DNA of 64,000 nucleotides from NCBI GenBank assembly GCA_030684575.1, contig JAUXVD010000023.1, positions 186,001-250,000 of the forward strand. Reading direction: 5' to 3'. This DNA is from Nitrospirota bacterium (GTDB lineage: Bacteria > Nitrospirota > Nitrospiria > Nitrospirales > Nitrospiraceae). The notes under the pieces are model-generated. The model made no database searches. It was not told the DNA's origin and saw nothing but the letters and a program-made list of their open reading frames with translations. Both the position numbers and the translations under genes were made by a program. The stretch's first letter is position 1; each line of letters begins with the position of its first letter. This document shows positions 26,334 through 35,103 of the stretch, piece after piece.

Positions 26334-26408
26334 GCGGGCGTAGCTCAGTGGTAGAGTCCTTGCTTCCCAAGCAAGTTGTCAGGGGTTCAAATCCCCTCGC
26401 CCGCTCCA
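26334..26408 (+). tRNA. tRNA-Gly(CCC)
   Basis: The sequence folds into a complete cloverleaf. The acceptor stem is GCGGGCG/CGCCCGC. The D arm is GCTC/GAGT, with one G-T pair. The anticodon stem is CTTGC/GCAAG with loop TTCCCAA, giving anticodon CCC. The T arm carries GGTTCAAATCC. The discriminator base is T, usual for glycine tRNA, and CCA is encoded (26406-26408). It reads codon GGG. Confidence 0.95.
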
Positions 26409-26514
26409 ACATAAATACTGAAACGTGAGGCGTGACGCGTCTTACGGAAGAGATGGAGGACTTGAGAGGCATGCGCTTCCAAGTCCTTTGTTGTATCTAC
26501 ACAAAGGTGGACTG

Positions 26515-26763
26515 ATGAAACAGCCGGTCATGCTTGGATTACTGGTCTGGTGTGTCTTCACCGTCACCGGCTGCCATTACTATGAAGAATATCGGGTGCT
26601 CAAATCGACGGCGGATTTGCAGGATGAGCGAGCGGAGCTGCTGAAGGCCTATCGACTCTGTTTGGCCAAGTATCAAGATGAGCCTCCTAAGGCGAAAGAA
26701 ATGTGCGCGCCGTACACACAGTCTTTGCGGGAAATCGAAGTCAGACAGCAGCATGGGCGATAG
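26515..26763 (+). CDS. small lipoprotein, 82 aa
   Basis: The ATG at 26515 is preceded by AGGTGG. A signal peptide ends in the lipobox VTGC (Cys20), so the mature part is a lipoprotein of about 63 residues, helical and charged. It has two further cysteines (CLAKYQDEPPKAKEMC) that could form a disulfide. No family was recognised. The next gene begins 29 bp downstream and is probably co-transcribed. Confidence 0.7.
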   Translation: MKQPVMLGLLVWCVFTVTGCHYYEEYRVLKSTADLQDERAELLKAYRLCLAKYQDEPPKAKEMCAPYTQSLREIEVRQQHGR

Positions 26764-26791
26764 CCCTGTGCGATATCAACGAGGAGGCACT

Positions 26792-27106
26792 GTGAGCCGA
26801 GGCCAATTTGTATTGTTAATCGTCGTGACGTTCGTCGGTAGCATGGTCGGCGGCGCCGTCAGCGGTTGGTGGATGGCGCCGATATCTGCGAAGGCGCAGA
26901 AGGCGAATGGGGTCAATGCGGAAGAGTTTCTCCTGCTGGATCAGACTGGAAAGGCACGAGCTGGATTGGGACTTGATAAGAACGGCGAGGTCGGCTTGGT
27001 GCTGATGAGCCGTGACGGGAATCGGACGTTGGCCCTGTCGCCCGACGATCAGTTTGCCGTGAAGCTGTCCGATCAGAGCGGCCGCGTGATCTGGTCGGCC
27101 CCATAG
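26792..27106 (+). CDS. small membrane-anchored hypothetical protein
   Basis: The GTG at 26792 has a strong GAGGAGG site 5-6 nt upstream, which decides the start over upstream in-frame ATGs that would overlap the lipoprotein gene. The product of 104 residues has one N-terminal membrane helix (FVLLIVVTFVGSMVGGAVSGWW). The soluble beta-rich part has the repeats EEFLLLDQTGKARAGLGLD, GEVGLVLMSRDGN and FAVKLSDQSGRVIWS, which look like short beta-hairpin repeats. The function is unknown. Confidence 0.65.
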   Translation: MSRGQFVLLIVVTFVGSMVGGAVSGWWMAPISAKAQKANGVNAEEFLLLDQTGKARAGLGLDKNGEVGLVLMSRDGNRTLALSPDDQFAVKLSDQSGRVIWSAP

Positions 27107-27176
27107 GAGGCTGGAGGGGGAGCTCCGCGGACCCGTGCAATGAGCGAGACGAGCGGCAGGCAGATGAATGGCGATT

Positions 27177-27230
27177 CGAGGTCCGACGTTCTGGGTTTTC
27201 TTAACTTTAAACCCTGAATGTCGGACCTCG
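27177..27230. terminator. long bidirectional hairpin between convergent genes
   Basis: Two 22 nt arms (27177-27198 and 27209-27230) are complementary at 20 of 22 positions around a 10 nt loop. The hairpin separates the plus-strand membrane protein gene from rpmB on the minus strand. GTTTTC follows on the plus strand. It is probably the terminator for one or both genes. Confidence 0.7.
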
Positions 27231-27247
27231 GTTTTCGACCTGGCCAG

Positions 27248-27439
27248 CTATACGGCTTTAATGACTTTGCCGCTGCGAAGGCAGCGAGTGCAGACTCGAA
27301 GGCGCTTTGGTTGACCGTCGATCAAGGCCCGGACTGGCTGGAGATTGGGCTTGAAGACCCGCTTGGTCTTGTTATTGGCGTGACTGATGTTATTGCCGGA
27401 TTGGCGTCGTTTGGCGCAGAGGTCGCATGTAAATGCCAC
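27248..27439 (-). CDS. rpmB: 50S ribosomal protein L28
   Basis: The 63-residue protein is a clear L28: [39 protein letters not shown] and [14 protein letters not shown]. It contains four cysteines in two CxxC knuckles, the zinc-binding (C+) form of L28. It is encoded alone on the minus strand, and the segment upstream overlaps no other gene. Confidence 0.95.
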   Translation of the reverse strand: MAFTCDLCAKRRQSGNNISHANNKTKRVFKPNLQPVRALIDGQPKRLRVCTRCLRSGKVIKAV

Positions 27440-27579
27440 GGGTACACTCCTTCATCTGGTCGAATCAAGACAATATTGCGAACGGGCGAATGTACCACAG
27501 GGCTATCGGTCTTGACAAGCAGGTTGGAGGAGAACATGGGTGGTGCTTCGGGAATGTCTGGGTTGCGAATGGAGAGGGC

Positions 27580-27849
27580 ATGATGACGGGAATCGATCTG
27601 TTGGGTTTTGCGGCAGGAACGCTGACGACCTGCGCCTTCTGGCCCCAGCTGCAGAAGACCTGGACCTCAAAGTCCGCCGGCGATGTCTCGCTGGGGATGT
27701 TGGCGATCTTTACGGCAGGTGTCTGCCTCTGGTTTCTCTATGGGCTGGTGCTTCAGTCCTGGCCGATTATTTTGACCAATGCGGTGACGCTGATACTGAC
27801 GGGGGCGATATTGGTGCTCAAGATTCACTTTCGGACTAACGGCGGTTAG
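27580..27849 (+). CDS. SemiSWEET-type sugar transporter
   Basis: This 89-residue protein has the three-helix bundle of bacterial SemiSWEETs (MtN3/PQ-loop): LLGFAAGTLTTCAFWPQLQKTWTSKSA with the PQ motif that lines the pore, then SLGMLAIFTAGVCLWFLYGL and a third helix. SemiSWEETs work as dimers that move small sugars across the inner membrane. GGAGAG precedes the ATG at 27580. Its end overlaps the convergent gene at 27836 by 14 bp. Confidence 0.85.
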   Translation: MMTGIDLLGFAAGTLTTCAFWPQLQKTWTSKSAGDVSLGMLAIFTAGVCLWFLYGLVLQSWPIILTNAVTLILTGAILVLKIHFRTNGG

Positions 27850-29263
27850 TTTTTCTGGCGGGAACAACGGCGTGCGATTCCTTGGTTGTAGGTGCGAGGG
27901 TGACCACAGCCGGAACACTGACGTCGAAACTCGTATCGCCACCATCGTCGAACCGGTCTTTACCCACGCTATAGATCTTCTGCTGCGTCGGGCTCCACAA
28001 CATTGGTAATCCGCTAAATGGGTCGTAATAGGACGAGCCGACTTCCGCGAGTCGATTCGGCACGGTAGTTTGTGCGCTTGGGCGCCGCAAGACGACCTGC
28101 AATGAGGCGAGCCTCAGCCTGGCATCGGTCTCCTTCAGCTGATAGTGGAAGGGGGCCCAGTCAGGCTCGAATGGAGCGGTGTCGATGAGGCGTTCCGTCA
28201 TGCCGTGGCGTGTGGTTCCGAACAGCTCTCGGAATGTGGGTAAGGTCGTCTGTCCGGCTTCTGTCGCATGGATGATGGCATCGTAGTAGGTCGCGTACAT
28301 TTCCCAGGTCTCTCGCGTGTGTAACGGGATGCCGACCAACGAACGGCGCAGCGGATGTGCGATTCGATCAAAGGCCTGTTCGGGCAGACGGGCTGCGCCT
28401 GCCAGCCACTGTTGGGGTGTCAGGAGAGATTCGGATGGCCGTTTCGCGATGAATGTGCCTGTGCGATCGGCCTGGACGCCAAGTGTAAATTGATGTTGTA
28501 GCGGCCAGCGGAGCGACGATTCGGTTGCCGTCAGCGGGGGCGCGATGTTGGGAGTCATCGCCAGGACGGTTTTGTCGACGGTTGCTTGCGACAATAAGGT
28601 CGAGAGCAGGTGGAGATCGTCGGTGATGACGATTTGCGCCATGACTTTGGTCGCGATGGTGGTGGCATCTCGAAGGACATGTCGCCACATACGAAGGTCT
28701 TGCGTCATCCGATGCATGCCCAGGACTGTCTGGCGGGAAAATCCATCGGCGATATAGAGGCGATGGGCGAGAAACATTTCAGCAAAGCGAGGCGTGCCGC
28801 AGCGCGCGAATCCCATGTCTTCGAACGGCATCGAGAGCCATCGCTCATATCGTGTCAGAAAGGTCCGGTCGCGACCGGTCATCTGGTGGAACCATGCCTG
28901 CATATTCCGGAACTCACTCATCGGGCTCTCGGCGTTCCAGGCAGGAAGGATCTGCTCGACAGGGAGTTGAATCTGCAGTTCCGCACGTCCAGGCTTGTCG
29001 TAGTTGAAGTCGTTGCTGCACGGAGTGCCGTTGTTTTCAGTCCATATGTCATGCCCCGTCTTGGCGGGGTCGAGCGTCGCAGCTGAGGCAAAACCGAGCA
29101 AATAGAAATAACCATTTTCATAGGGATCGACGAGACGCTGTTGCGGCGGTTCCAGGAGGCGAATGAACGCGGGGCTGGGCGGTTGCCCTTTTGACGACCA
29201 GATCAGGCCTGAAATCTGGAAGAAGGCCCAGAGGATGAGCGCGCCAATGATCAGGTGTTTCAT
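27836..29263 (-). CDS. membrane-anchored hypothetical protein, 475 aa
   Basis: An N-terminal hydrophobic segment (HLIIGALILWAFFQISGLI) acts as signal anchor, so the bulk is probably periplasmic. The rest is soluble, rich in Trp, Arg and Thr, with no repeats or catalytic motif that I recognise. Two cysteines (in TPCSND and ARCGTP) are far apart. It is convergent with the SemiSWEET gene and divergent from the cobalamin riboswitch 1 operon. Confidence 0.6.
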   Translation of the reverse strand: MKHLIIGALILWAFFQISGLIWSSKGQPPSPAFIRLLEPPQQRLVDPYENGYFYLLGFASAATLDPAKTGHDIWTENNGTPCSNDFNYDKPGRAELQIQLPVEQILPAWNAESPMSEFRNMQAWFHQMTGRDRTFLTRYERWLSMPFEDMGFARCGTPRFAEMFLAHRLYIADGFSRQTVLGMHRMTQDLRMWRHVLRDATTIATKVMAQIVITDDLHLLSTLLSQATVDKTVLAMTPNIAPPLTATESSLRWPLQHQFTLGVQADRTGTFIAKRPSESLLTPQQWLAGAARLPEQAFDRIAHPLRRSLVGIPLHTRETWEMYATYYDAIIHATEAGQTTLPTFRELFGTTRHGMTERLIDTAPFEPDWAPFHYQLKETDARLRLASLQVVLRRPSAQTTVPNRLAEVGSSYYDPFSGLPMLWSPTQQKIYSVGKDRFDDGGDTSFDVSVPAVVTLAPTTKESHAVVPARKTNRR

Positions 29264-29470
29264 AGATACGTAAGTAGAAGCTGTATGTTGGGCCGGTCAG
29301 TAACCGGAGCCGAGATGTCACTTGGGATGGTCATGCAGGACAGAGGTGAGCAAGGGCTATGCCGGAAAATGGCCTGGGAAAGCCCGGTCTTTTGCTCTCT
29401 TTGTCAGAGACTTCGGATTGGCGAGAGGTCAGACGATGACGAGGGGCCTGTCGAACGGACATTAATGAAC

Positions 29471-29500
29471 TTGACAACCTTCTTCCTTGTCTCCTAGAGT
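29471..29500 (+). promoter_or_regulatory. promoter of the btuFCD transcription unit
   Basis: A perfect TTGACA (29471-29476) and TAGAGT (29495-29500) are spaced by 18 bp, just upstream of the cobalamin riboswitch. Confidence 0.72.
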
Positions 29501-29514
29501 GCCCTCCACATTGT

Positions 29515-29662
29515 GACTCCTGGTCAGGGAAGAGGGTGCAAGTCCCTCGCGGTCCCGCCGCTGTAAATGGGGACGAAACCCGTGAATGCCACTGTTCGCT
29601 TCGGCGGATGGGAAGGTACGGGGAGTAGGATGAACCATAAGCCAGAAGACCTCCCAGGATAG
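29515..29662 (+). ncRNA. cobalamin riboswitch 1
   Basis: The canonical elements appear in order: GGGAAGAGGGTGCAAGTCC, CCGCCGCTGTAAA, GATGGGAAGG and the B12 box AAGCCAGAAGACCTCCC at 29639-29655. The ends CTCCTGG and CCAGGA can pair as P1. It lies between a strong promoter and a rho-independent terminator, and it precedes btuF. Adenosylcobalamin binding is expected to switch off the uptake operon. Confidence 0.93.
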
Positions 29663-29716
29663 TTGACCGACGTTCCCTCGTGGGCTGGGGAATTGGCGAG
29701 GATGAGTTGCGGGAGC

Positions 29717-29752
29717 AATCCTCAGGGTCTGTCAGGCCTTGAGGATTTTTTA
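29717..29752 (+). terminator. rho-independent terminator of riboswitch 1, overlapping the btuF ribosome site
   Basis: AATCCTCA (29717-29724) pairs with TGAGGATT (29740-29747), extended by GG/CC inside, followed by a run of six T residues. The GAGGA in the 3' arm (29741-29745) lies 8 nt before TTG 29754. The hairpin could therefore both terminate transcription and hide the ribosome binding site. Confidence 0.82.
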
Positions 29753-29753
29753 T

Positions 29754-30758
29754 TTGCGCACCTCTGTACGGCATAGTCGATGGCGGGCTGGGCTATTGAC
29801 GAGTATGGGAATACTCGTCCTGGCGATGGTCGCTTTTGCGAATGCAGATGATGGGACGTCGGACATGGCACGTCGACAGCAGGGTATCCTCACCGGCATG
29901 CCGTTTATGGCGAACGTCTCGGCGCGCGCCTATGTGGATGATGCGGGTCGCCGCATGTATTTTGCCAAACCTCCCGCCCGAATCGTCTCGCTGGCGCCCA
30001 GCATCACGGAAATGTTGTTTGCCATGGAGGCAGGGGCACAGCTCGTCGGCGTCACAGACTTTTGCGATTACCCACCCGAAGCTCTGACAAAGCCTAAAGT
30101 CGGCTACTCCAATCCGAACTTGGAAACGTTGGTGGCGCTCCAGCCTGATCTGGTAGTGGCGCCTCACGATTTTCTTAAACCCGATATTATCGTCAAGCTT
30201 GAGCAGCTGAAGATCCCAGTATTTATCTTGGCAGACAAGAACGTCGAGGGGATTTTCGTTCACATTCAGACGCTCGGACGGATCGTCGGACATTCGGCGA
30301 AGGCCGATACCGTGGCCATGCAGCTTCGGCATCAGGTGGCTACGATCCAGCAGCGCGTTCAGGGAATGGCTCCAGTGCGGATGCTCTATGTGTTGAACAG
30401 CCAGCCGCTGATCACCGTCGGGCCTGGTAGTTTCATCGATCAGCTGATTGGAATGGCCGGAGGCGTCAATGTTGCGGCCAAGAGCGGCACGCCGTATCCG
30501 CGGCTCAGTATGGAATCTGTGCTCCAAGAGGATCCAGAAGTGTTGGTGTTTCCTGTCGGCAAAGCGGAAGGCATCTCAGAGAGCGAGCAGCAGACCTGGC
30601 GTCAGTGGACGACGATGACGGCGGTGAAGCGCAGCAGGCTGCACCAGATTTCTGCCGATTGGCTCAACCGGCCTGGTCCGCGCATCGCCCAGGGTCTTGA
30701 ATCGCTCGCCGCAATTTTACACCCGGACAACAGGCCGGGCAGTCGAACCGAACGATAA
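29754..30758 (+). CDS. btuF: cobalamin ABC transporter, periplasmic binding protein BtuF
   Basis: The cluster-A/BtuF-like substrate-binding protein captures corrinoids in the periplasm. It shows RIVSLAPSITEMLFAMEAGAQLVGVTDFCDYPPEA, PDLVVAP, the long linking helix, and a C-terminal lobe (TVGPGSFIDQLIGMAGGVN). The start is uncertain: TTG 29754 has GAGGA in the terminator arm as ribosome site and gives a good signal peptide ending near FANA. ATG 29805 lacks a ribosome site and would shorten the signal. btuC follows after 12 bp. The riboswitch and neighbours assign cobalamin rather than siderophore. Confidence 0.88.
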   Translation: MRTSVRHSRWRAGLLTSMGILVLAMVAFANADDGTSDMARRQQGILTGMPFMANVSARAYVDDAGRRMYFAKPPARIVSLAPSITEMLFAMEAGAQLVGVTDFCDYPPEALTKPKVGYSNPNLETLVALQPDLVVAPHDFLKPDIIVKLEQLKIPVFILADKNVEGIFVHIQTLGRIVGHSAKADTVAMQLRHQVATIQQRVQGMAPVRMLYVLNSQPLITVGPGSFIDQLIGMAGGVNVAAKSGTPYPRLSMESVLQEDPEVLVFPVGKAEGISESEQQTWRQWTTMTAVKRSRLHQISADWLNRPGPRIAQGLESLAAILHPDNRPGSRTER

Positions 30759-30770
30759 CGAGCACAGCGT

Positions 30771-31847
30771 ATGGCAGATAGCGTGGCATCATGGGCGCAG
30801 GCCGGCGCGGTGCTGACCGTCCAGCGATGGGTGGTGGTGATCGGTGGACTGCTGCTGGCGAGCCTGGCCGTCTTGCTGCTCTGTCTACAATTCGGCGCCA
30901 CGTCGGTCGGCATGGGAACGGTCGCGACGGCGATCGCGCGCCTGATGCGTGGTGATGAGGCCGGTTCTCCAGGTCTGGCCACGTCCGAGATCATTATGGT
31001 GCAGATTCGTTTTCCGCGAGTGCTCATGGGTTTTCTTGTGGGAGCCAGTTTGGCGGCGGTCGGTGTCACGCTTCAAGCCCTGCTGAGAAATCCGTTAGCC
31101 GATCCCTATGTGTTGGGTGTGTCGAGCGGATCCGCTTTGGGTGTTTCGGTGGCGATTCTGTTTGGCATCGGTTCCACCTTCATGCTGCTGCCGGTACTCC
31201 CGCTTTTTGGATTTGCCGGAGGCCTGTTGGCACTGGTGCTGATCTATCGGCTGGCGCAGTCAAAAGGCCGATTGCCGGTTCATAGCCTGTTGCTGGCTGG
31301 TGTAATTTTGAATGCCATTCTGACGGCCTTCATCATGTTCATCACCTCAATTATGGAGCCGAACCGTTCAGCGGGACTGATGGCGTGGCTGATGGGATCG
31401 CTGACCGCGCCAGGGTATCCGGCATTGGGCGTCTTTTTGATGTACGTCGTGGTGGTTCTTGGGGTCCTCATGCACAAGGCCCAGTCGCTCAACGTGCTCA
31501 CGTTGGGCGAAGAAACAGCTCGCTCACTGGGCGTAGAGACCGAGGGGGTGAAGAAACAGCTCTTTGTGCTCACGGCACTCCTGACCGGTGCGATTGTGTC
31601 GGTGAGCGGCATGATCGGGTTCGTCGGGATGGTGGTTCCTCATGCGGTGCGTCTACTCATCGGGTCGGACCATCGGCTGTTGCTGCCCGCGTCGGCGTTA
31701 GTCGGAGGCATGTTTCTCTCCCTGGCCGATACGATCGCCCGGACGATTATGTCTCCCGCGGAAATACCGGTGGGCATTGTGACGGCGCTCGCCGGTGGTC
31801 CCTTCTTCCTCTATCTTCTCCTCTGGCGAAAAGATCGGATGTTGTGA
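30771..31847 (+). CDS. btuC: cobalamin ABC transporter permease BtuC
   Basis: The 358-residue FecCD-family permease spans the inner membrane about ten times. Hallmarks are RFPRVLMGFLVGASLAAVG with LQALLRNPLADPYVLGVSSG, LAGVILNAIL, LGEETARSLGV and the coupling-helix region GMIGFVGMVVPHAVRLLIG. It forms the channel that BtuF loads. It is followed by the ATPase gene, whose ATG lies 1 bp after its stop. Confidence 0.92.
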   Translation: MADSVASWAQAGAVLTVQRWVVVIGGLLLASLAVLLLCLQFGATSVGMGTVATAIARLMRGDEAGSPGLATSEIIMVQIRFPRVLMGFLVGASLAAVGVTLQALLRNPLADPYVLGVSSGSALGVSVAILFGIGSTFMLLPVLPLFGFAGGLLALVLIYRLAQSKGRLPVHSLLLAGVILNAILTAFIMFITSIMEPNRSAGLMAWLMGSLTAPGYPALGVFLMYVVVVLGVLMHKAQSLNVLTLGEETARSLGVETEGVKKQLFVLTALLTGAIVSVSGMIGFVGMVVPHAVRLLIGSDHRLLLPASALVGGMFLSLADTIARTIMSPAEIPVGIVTALAGGPFFLYLLLWRKDRML

Positions 31848-31848
31848 G

Positions 31849-32724
31849 ATGACGACCCGCCAGATTGACGTCACACATTCCAGGTTATCTGAGGAGCGTC
31901 CTGCCATCGAGGTTCTTGGACTGTCGTTTCAATACCGCACGTCGGAAGGGCGAGGGAGAATGTGGACCCTCGATCATCTCTCCTTCCACGTCGATACCGG
32001 CGAGATTTTGGGCATCGTGGGCCCCAACGGGTCCGGGAAGACCTCGCTCTTGAAAGTGTTGTCCGGCCTCTTGCCGGCAGGCGAAGGCGATGTACGGTTG
32101 GGCGGCCTCTCCCTGCGGACACGGAACCAAACCGATATCGCCCGTGTGGTCGCGGTCGTGCCGCAGGAATATGTACAGGTATTCCCGTTTACTGTGGCCG
32201 AGACCGTCTTGATGGGACGGTTCCCCCATCGGACGACTCGCTGGTGGAGTCTGGGAATCGGAGATGAAACCGCGAACGATCTTGCCTGTGCGCACCAATC
32301 GATGGTTGACACCGACGTGCTCTCGCTGGCCGATCGATTGGTCTCGGACTTATCCGGCGGAGAACGGCAACGTGTCATGATCGCGCGCGCGCTTGCGCAA
32401 GAACCGAAGATCCTCCTTCTTGACGAGCCGACGGCGTTTCTCGATATCAATCACCAGATCGAGATTTGTTCGCTGATCGCGAGGCTCAAGACAGAGCGAC
32501 GGTTGACGGTGGTGTTGGTGTCGCACGATCTGAATGTCGCGAGTCAGTATTGCGATCGGGTCTTGATGCTCAAGGACGGCGGGCTGTGCCGTATCGGCTC
32601 GCCGGAGGAGACCATTCGACCTGATGTACTGCGGATGGTCTATGGCTGTGATGTGGTCGTCGACGCCCATCCTCAAACGGGCAGGCCACGTGTGACGATG
32701 CCGATGAATGTGGTTCTACAGTAG
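31849..32724 (+). CDS. btuD: cobalamin ABC transporter ATPase BtuD
   Basis: The 291-residue ATPase powers BtuC. It has Walker A GPNGSGKTS (about residues 58-66), the Q-loop PQEYVQ, the signature LSGGERQRVMIARAL (about 167), Walker B ILLLDEPTAFLD and the H-loop VSHDLN. The ATG at 31849 is chosen because it directly follows the btuC stop. It is last in the riboswitch 1 unit. Confidence 0.92.
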   Translation: MTTRQIDVTHSRLSEERPAIEVLGLSFQYRTSEGRGRMWTLDHLSFHVDTGEILGIVGPNGSGKTSLLKVLSGLLPAGEGDVRLGGLSLRTRNQTDIARVVAVVPQEYVQVFPFTVAETVLMGRFPHRTTRWWSLGIGDETANDLACAHQSMVDTDVLSLADRLVSDLSGGERQRVMIARALAQEPKILLLDEPTAFLDINHQIEICSLIARLKTERRLTVVLVSHDLNVASQYCDRVLMLKDGGLCRIGSPEETIRPDVLRMVYGCDVVVDAHPQTGRPRVTMPMNVVLQ

Positions 32725-32814
32725 AAGACAGCCAGGGTCCTGTCCCCGGCCCGGCTGTGCGTAACCAGGGGGGGCGGTTTATTTTTCATTGAGGAAAGGG
32801 CGTTTTGGAGAAGC

Positions 32815-33046
32815 GACGCGGGTGACGGGGAAGATGGTGCAAATCCATCACGGTGCCGCCACTGTAAGCGGGGAGTAATTCTGCATCGAGCCACTGTCTG
32901 GAGACGGTGAACAGTGATCAGTGAAGAGTAATGGGTGGGAATAGGGATGCCTATTCCGAACCGATCACTCTTCACACATCACTCATCACAGTGAGATGGG
33001 AAGGCGCAGAAACACGACGATCCGCAAGTCAGGAGACCCATTCCGC
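32815..33046 (+). ncRNA. cobalamin riboswitch 2 with a long peripheral insertion
   Basis: Conserved parts are GACGGGGAAGATGGTGCAAATCC, GTGCCGCCACTGTAAGCGGGGA, GCCACTGTCTGG, GATGGGAAGGCGC and the B12 box AAGTCAGGAGACCC at 33026-33039. Between GCCACTG and GGGAAGG sits an extra ~100 nt that folds back on itself: GGAATAGG/CCTATTCC at the tip, AGTGAAGAGT with ACTCTTCAC lower down. It precedes the btuB-like receptor and the whole cobalamin synthesis operon. No strong terminator is seen before btuB, so control may be at translation. Confidence 0.9.
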
Positions 33047-33087
33047 AGTTGATTCGACTCAACCCTTCGAGCACAAGGGAGATCGTT

Positions 33088-35094
33088 ATGATGTGGTTTC
33101 TTCGTTTGAGTCGTGTGTGGTGCTGTCTGCTGCCCCTGTTGGCCCTGAGCCCTCCCGTTCATGCCTCTCCGGACATCGAAGTGGCATCCGCCGATCAAGT
33201 AGATACCATTGAGACGCGGGAAGTCGTGGTCAGCGCGACAAAAACACCTATCCCTGTCACTCAACTGACCAGCGCAGTCGAGATCATTACTGAGGAAGAC
33301 CTGAAGCGTCGGCAGATCAAGATGGTGTCGGAAGCCCTCCGTCTCAGTCAGGGACTCACGGTGTTCTCGACCGGCGGACCCGGTACGAGCACAAGTGTGC
33401 GCATCCGAGGCAGCAACTCCGATCAGGTGCTGGTGTTGATTGATGGCGCCATCATGAACAGTGCCACGACGGGAAGTTTTGATTTCGCGAATCTCACAAC
33501 CGACAACATCGAACGTATTGAAATTCTCCGTGGCGCCCAAAGCATGTTGTGGGGCGCGGATGCGATGGGCGGCGTGATTAACATCACCACTAAGAGGGGC
33601 ACCGGCGCTCCCTCGGCCAACGCGTTCTTCGAGTACGGATCGTTCTCGTCCATCCGAGAAGGCGGACAAGTGTCCGGCAAAACAGGAATTGTGGACTATA
33701 GCGCGGCGATCTCACGTTGGGACTATACGGGGTTTTCTGCGGTCAACTATCGCCGTGGGGCTTCGGAGCGAGATGGATTTCACAACTGGCAAACCTCAGC
33801 ACGCCTGGGTGTGGCCCTTCCTCACGAGGGACGGCTCGACTTCAATTTTCGTCTCTTGCAAGGCAGGGCGAACATCGACAACGGTTTTTCTCCTGGATTC
33901 GATACGCTGGGAGCATTCACCAACAGCCAGCAGTTTGTGTATAGCGCTGCCTATACGCAGCCGATCACGACTTGGTGGAACCAAGTCCTCACGGTGTCTC
34001 GCCAAACGGAGGACTCTGAGTCTTTTTCTGGAACCACCCAGCGTAATCTGCAAACCGGGGTTGTCTCTACTCCATTTCTCTACCGATCGCAGATCAACAC
34101 GTTGTCAAATCGCATTGAGTGGCAACACAATATCCAGATTGCCAAGCCCTTACTCCTCAGTGCCGGATATCAGTTCCGTGAGCAGCAAGGGCAAAATCGA
34201 GACCTTCTGACAAACAATCTCGATATCCCAACCAAGATCGTTTCCAGCAATGCCGGATTTGTTCAAGCTCAACTGAATCTCTGGGAGCGAGTCTTTGGGA
34301 CGGCAGGCGTGAGATATGACGAGTACAACGTTTTCGGTGGCGCTACCACGTACCGGACGACCGCCGGTTACCTCCATCAAGAGACCGGGACTAAGATCCG
34401 GAGCAGTTATGCAACCGGGTTTCGCGCACCGACCGTCAATCAATTGTACTTTCCAGACTTTGGAAAGTTAGATCTGAAGCCTGAGCGAAGTCAGAGTATG
34501 GATATCGGGGTGGACCAGTACCTGCTCGACAATCGACTGACCCTGAGCGGAGGATATTTCTGGAGCCGTTATCGTGACATGATTGTGGCTCAACAGAGCG
34601 CAGATGCCTGCGGAAGTTCGTTCGGCTTCGCCAATTATTGTGCGCAGAATATAGGGTTGGTGAGCACGAAGGGATGGGAGGCGAGTGTCAAATATGCGGT
34701 AGTGAGGGATATGCCCTTGATCAAGAGCTTGGATGTTCAGGCTCAATATACCAATACGCTGACCAGGAATCTGGTGCAGGAACCGGGCAATCGTGCGCCT
34801 CGGATGCCGGTCGATCAATGGAGCATGATCATCAGTTATCAGCCGATCGATCCGGTCAGGGTGAACCTCGAAGGCCGCTATGTGGGGTCACGCTTCAACG
34901 ATGTCAATAATCAACAGAAAATGCGTGCGTTCGATGTGTGGAATTTATCCGCGACCTATAACGTGACGAATCGTGTGCAGACGTACGTGCGCGCCGACAA
35001 TATCTTCAATGAGAAGTATGAAGAGATTCAGTTCTACGGCACTCCTGTGCGATCGGTCTTTGTCGGGCTGAGAGTGAATTACGATGCGAAGTAA
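33088..35094 (+). CDS. btuB: TonB-dependent outer-membrane cobalamin receptor (BtuB-like)
   Basis: A signal peptide (cleavage near VHAS-P) precedes a TonB-box-like TREVVVSA. The plug domain (TPIPVTQLTSAVEIITEEDL, VRIRGSNSDQVLVLIDGA, IERIEILRGAQSMLWGADAMGGVINI) is followed by a 22-strand-type barrel with FRAPTVNQLYFPDFG and LKPERSQSMDIG. The C-terminus VFVGLRVNYDAK lacks the usual final aromatic residue. ATG 33088 is preferred over upstream in-frame ATG 33049 because GGGAGAT and the signal peptide fit it. The position behind a cobalamin riboswitch assigns corrinoid uptake. Confidence 0.9.
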   Translation: MMWFLRLSRVWCCLLPLLALSPPVHASPDIEVASADQVDTIETREVVVSATKTPIPVTQLTSAVEIITEEDLKRRQIKMVSEALRLSQGLTVFSTGGPGTSTSVRIRGSNSDQVLVLIDGAIMNSATTGSFDFANLTTDNIERIEILRGAQSMLWGADAMGGVINITTKRGTGAPSANAFFEYGSFSSIREGGQVSGKTGIVDYSAAISRWDYTGFSAVNYRRGASERDGFHNWQTSARLGVALPHEGRLDFNFRLLQGRANIDNGFSPGFDTLGAFTNSQQFVYSAAYTQPITTWWNQVLTVSRQTEDSESFSGTTQRNLQTGVVSTPFLYRSQINTLSNRIEWQHNIQIAKPLLLSAGYQFREQQGQNRDLLTNNLDIPTKIVSSNAGFVQAQLNLWERVFGTAGVRYDEYNVFGGATTYRTTAGYLHQETGTKIRSSYATGFRAPTVNQLYFPDFGKLDLKPERSQSMDIGVDQYLLDNRLTLSGGYFWSRYRDMIVAQQSADACGSSFGFANYCAQNIGLVSTKGWEASVKYAVVRDMPLIKSLDVQAQYTNTLTRNLVQEPGNRAPRMPVDQWSMIISYQPIDPVRVNLEGRYVGSRFNDVNNQQKMRAFDVWNLSATYNVTNRVQTYVRADNIFNEKYEEIQFYGTPVRSVFVGLRVNYDAK

Positions 35095-35103
35095 CAGAAT
35101 CGT

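Noticed and set aside
27218-27583. Plus-strand frame of 121 residues over rpmB
   Set aside because: It is the antisense shadow of the certain L28 gene on the minus strand.
29515-33046. CRISPR array or phage att sites around the cobalamin genes
   Set aside because: No regularly spaced direct repeats were found, and the repeated elements are explained as two cobalamin riboswitches.
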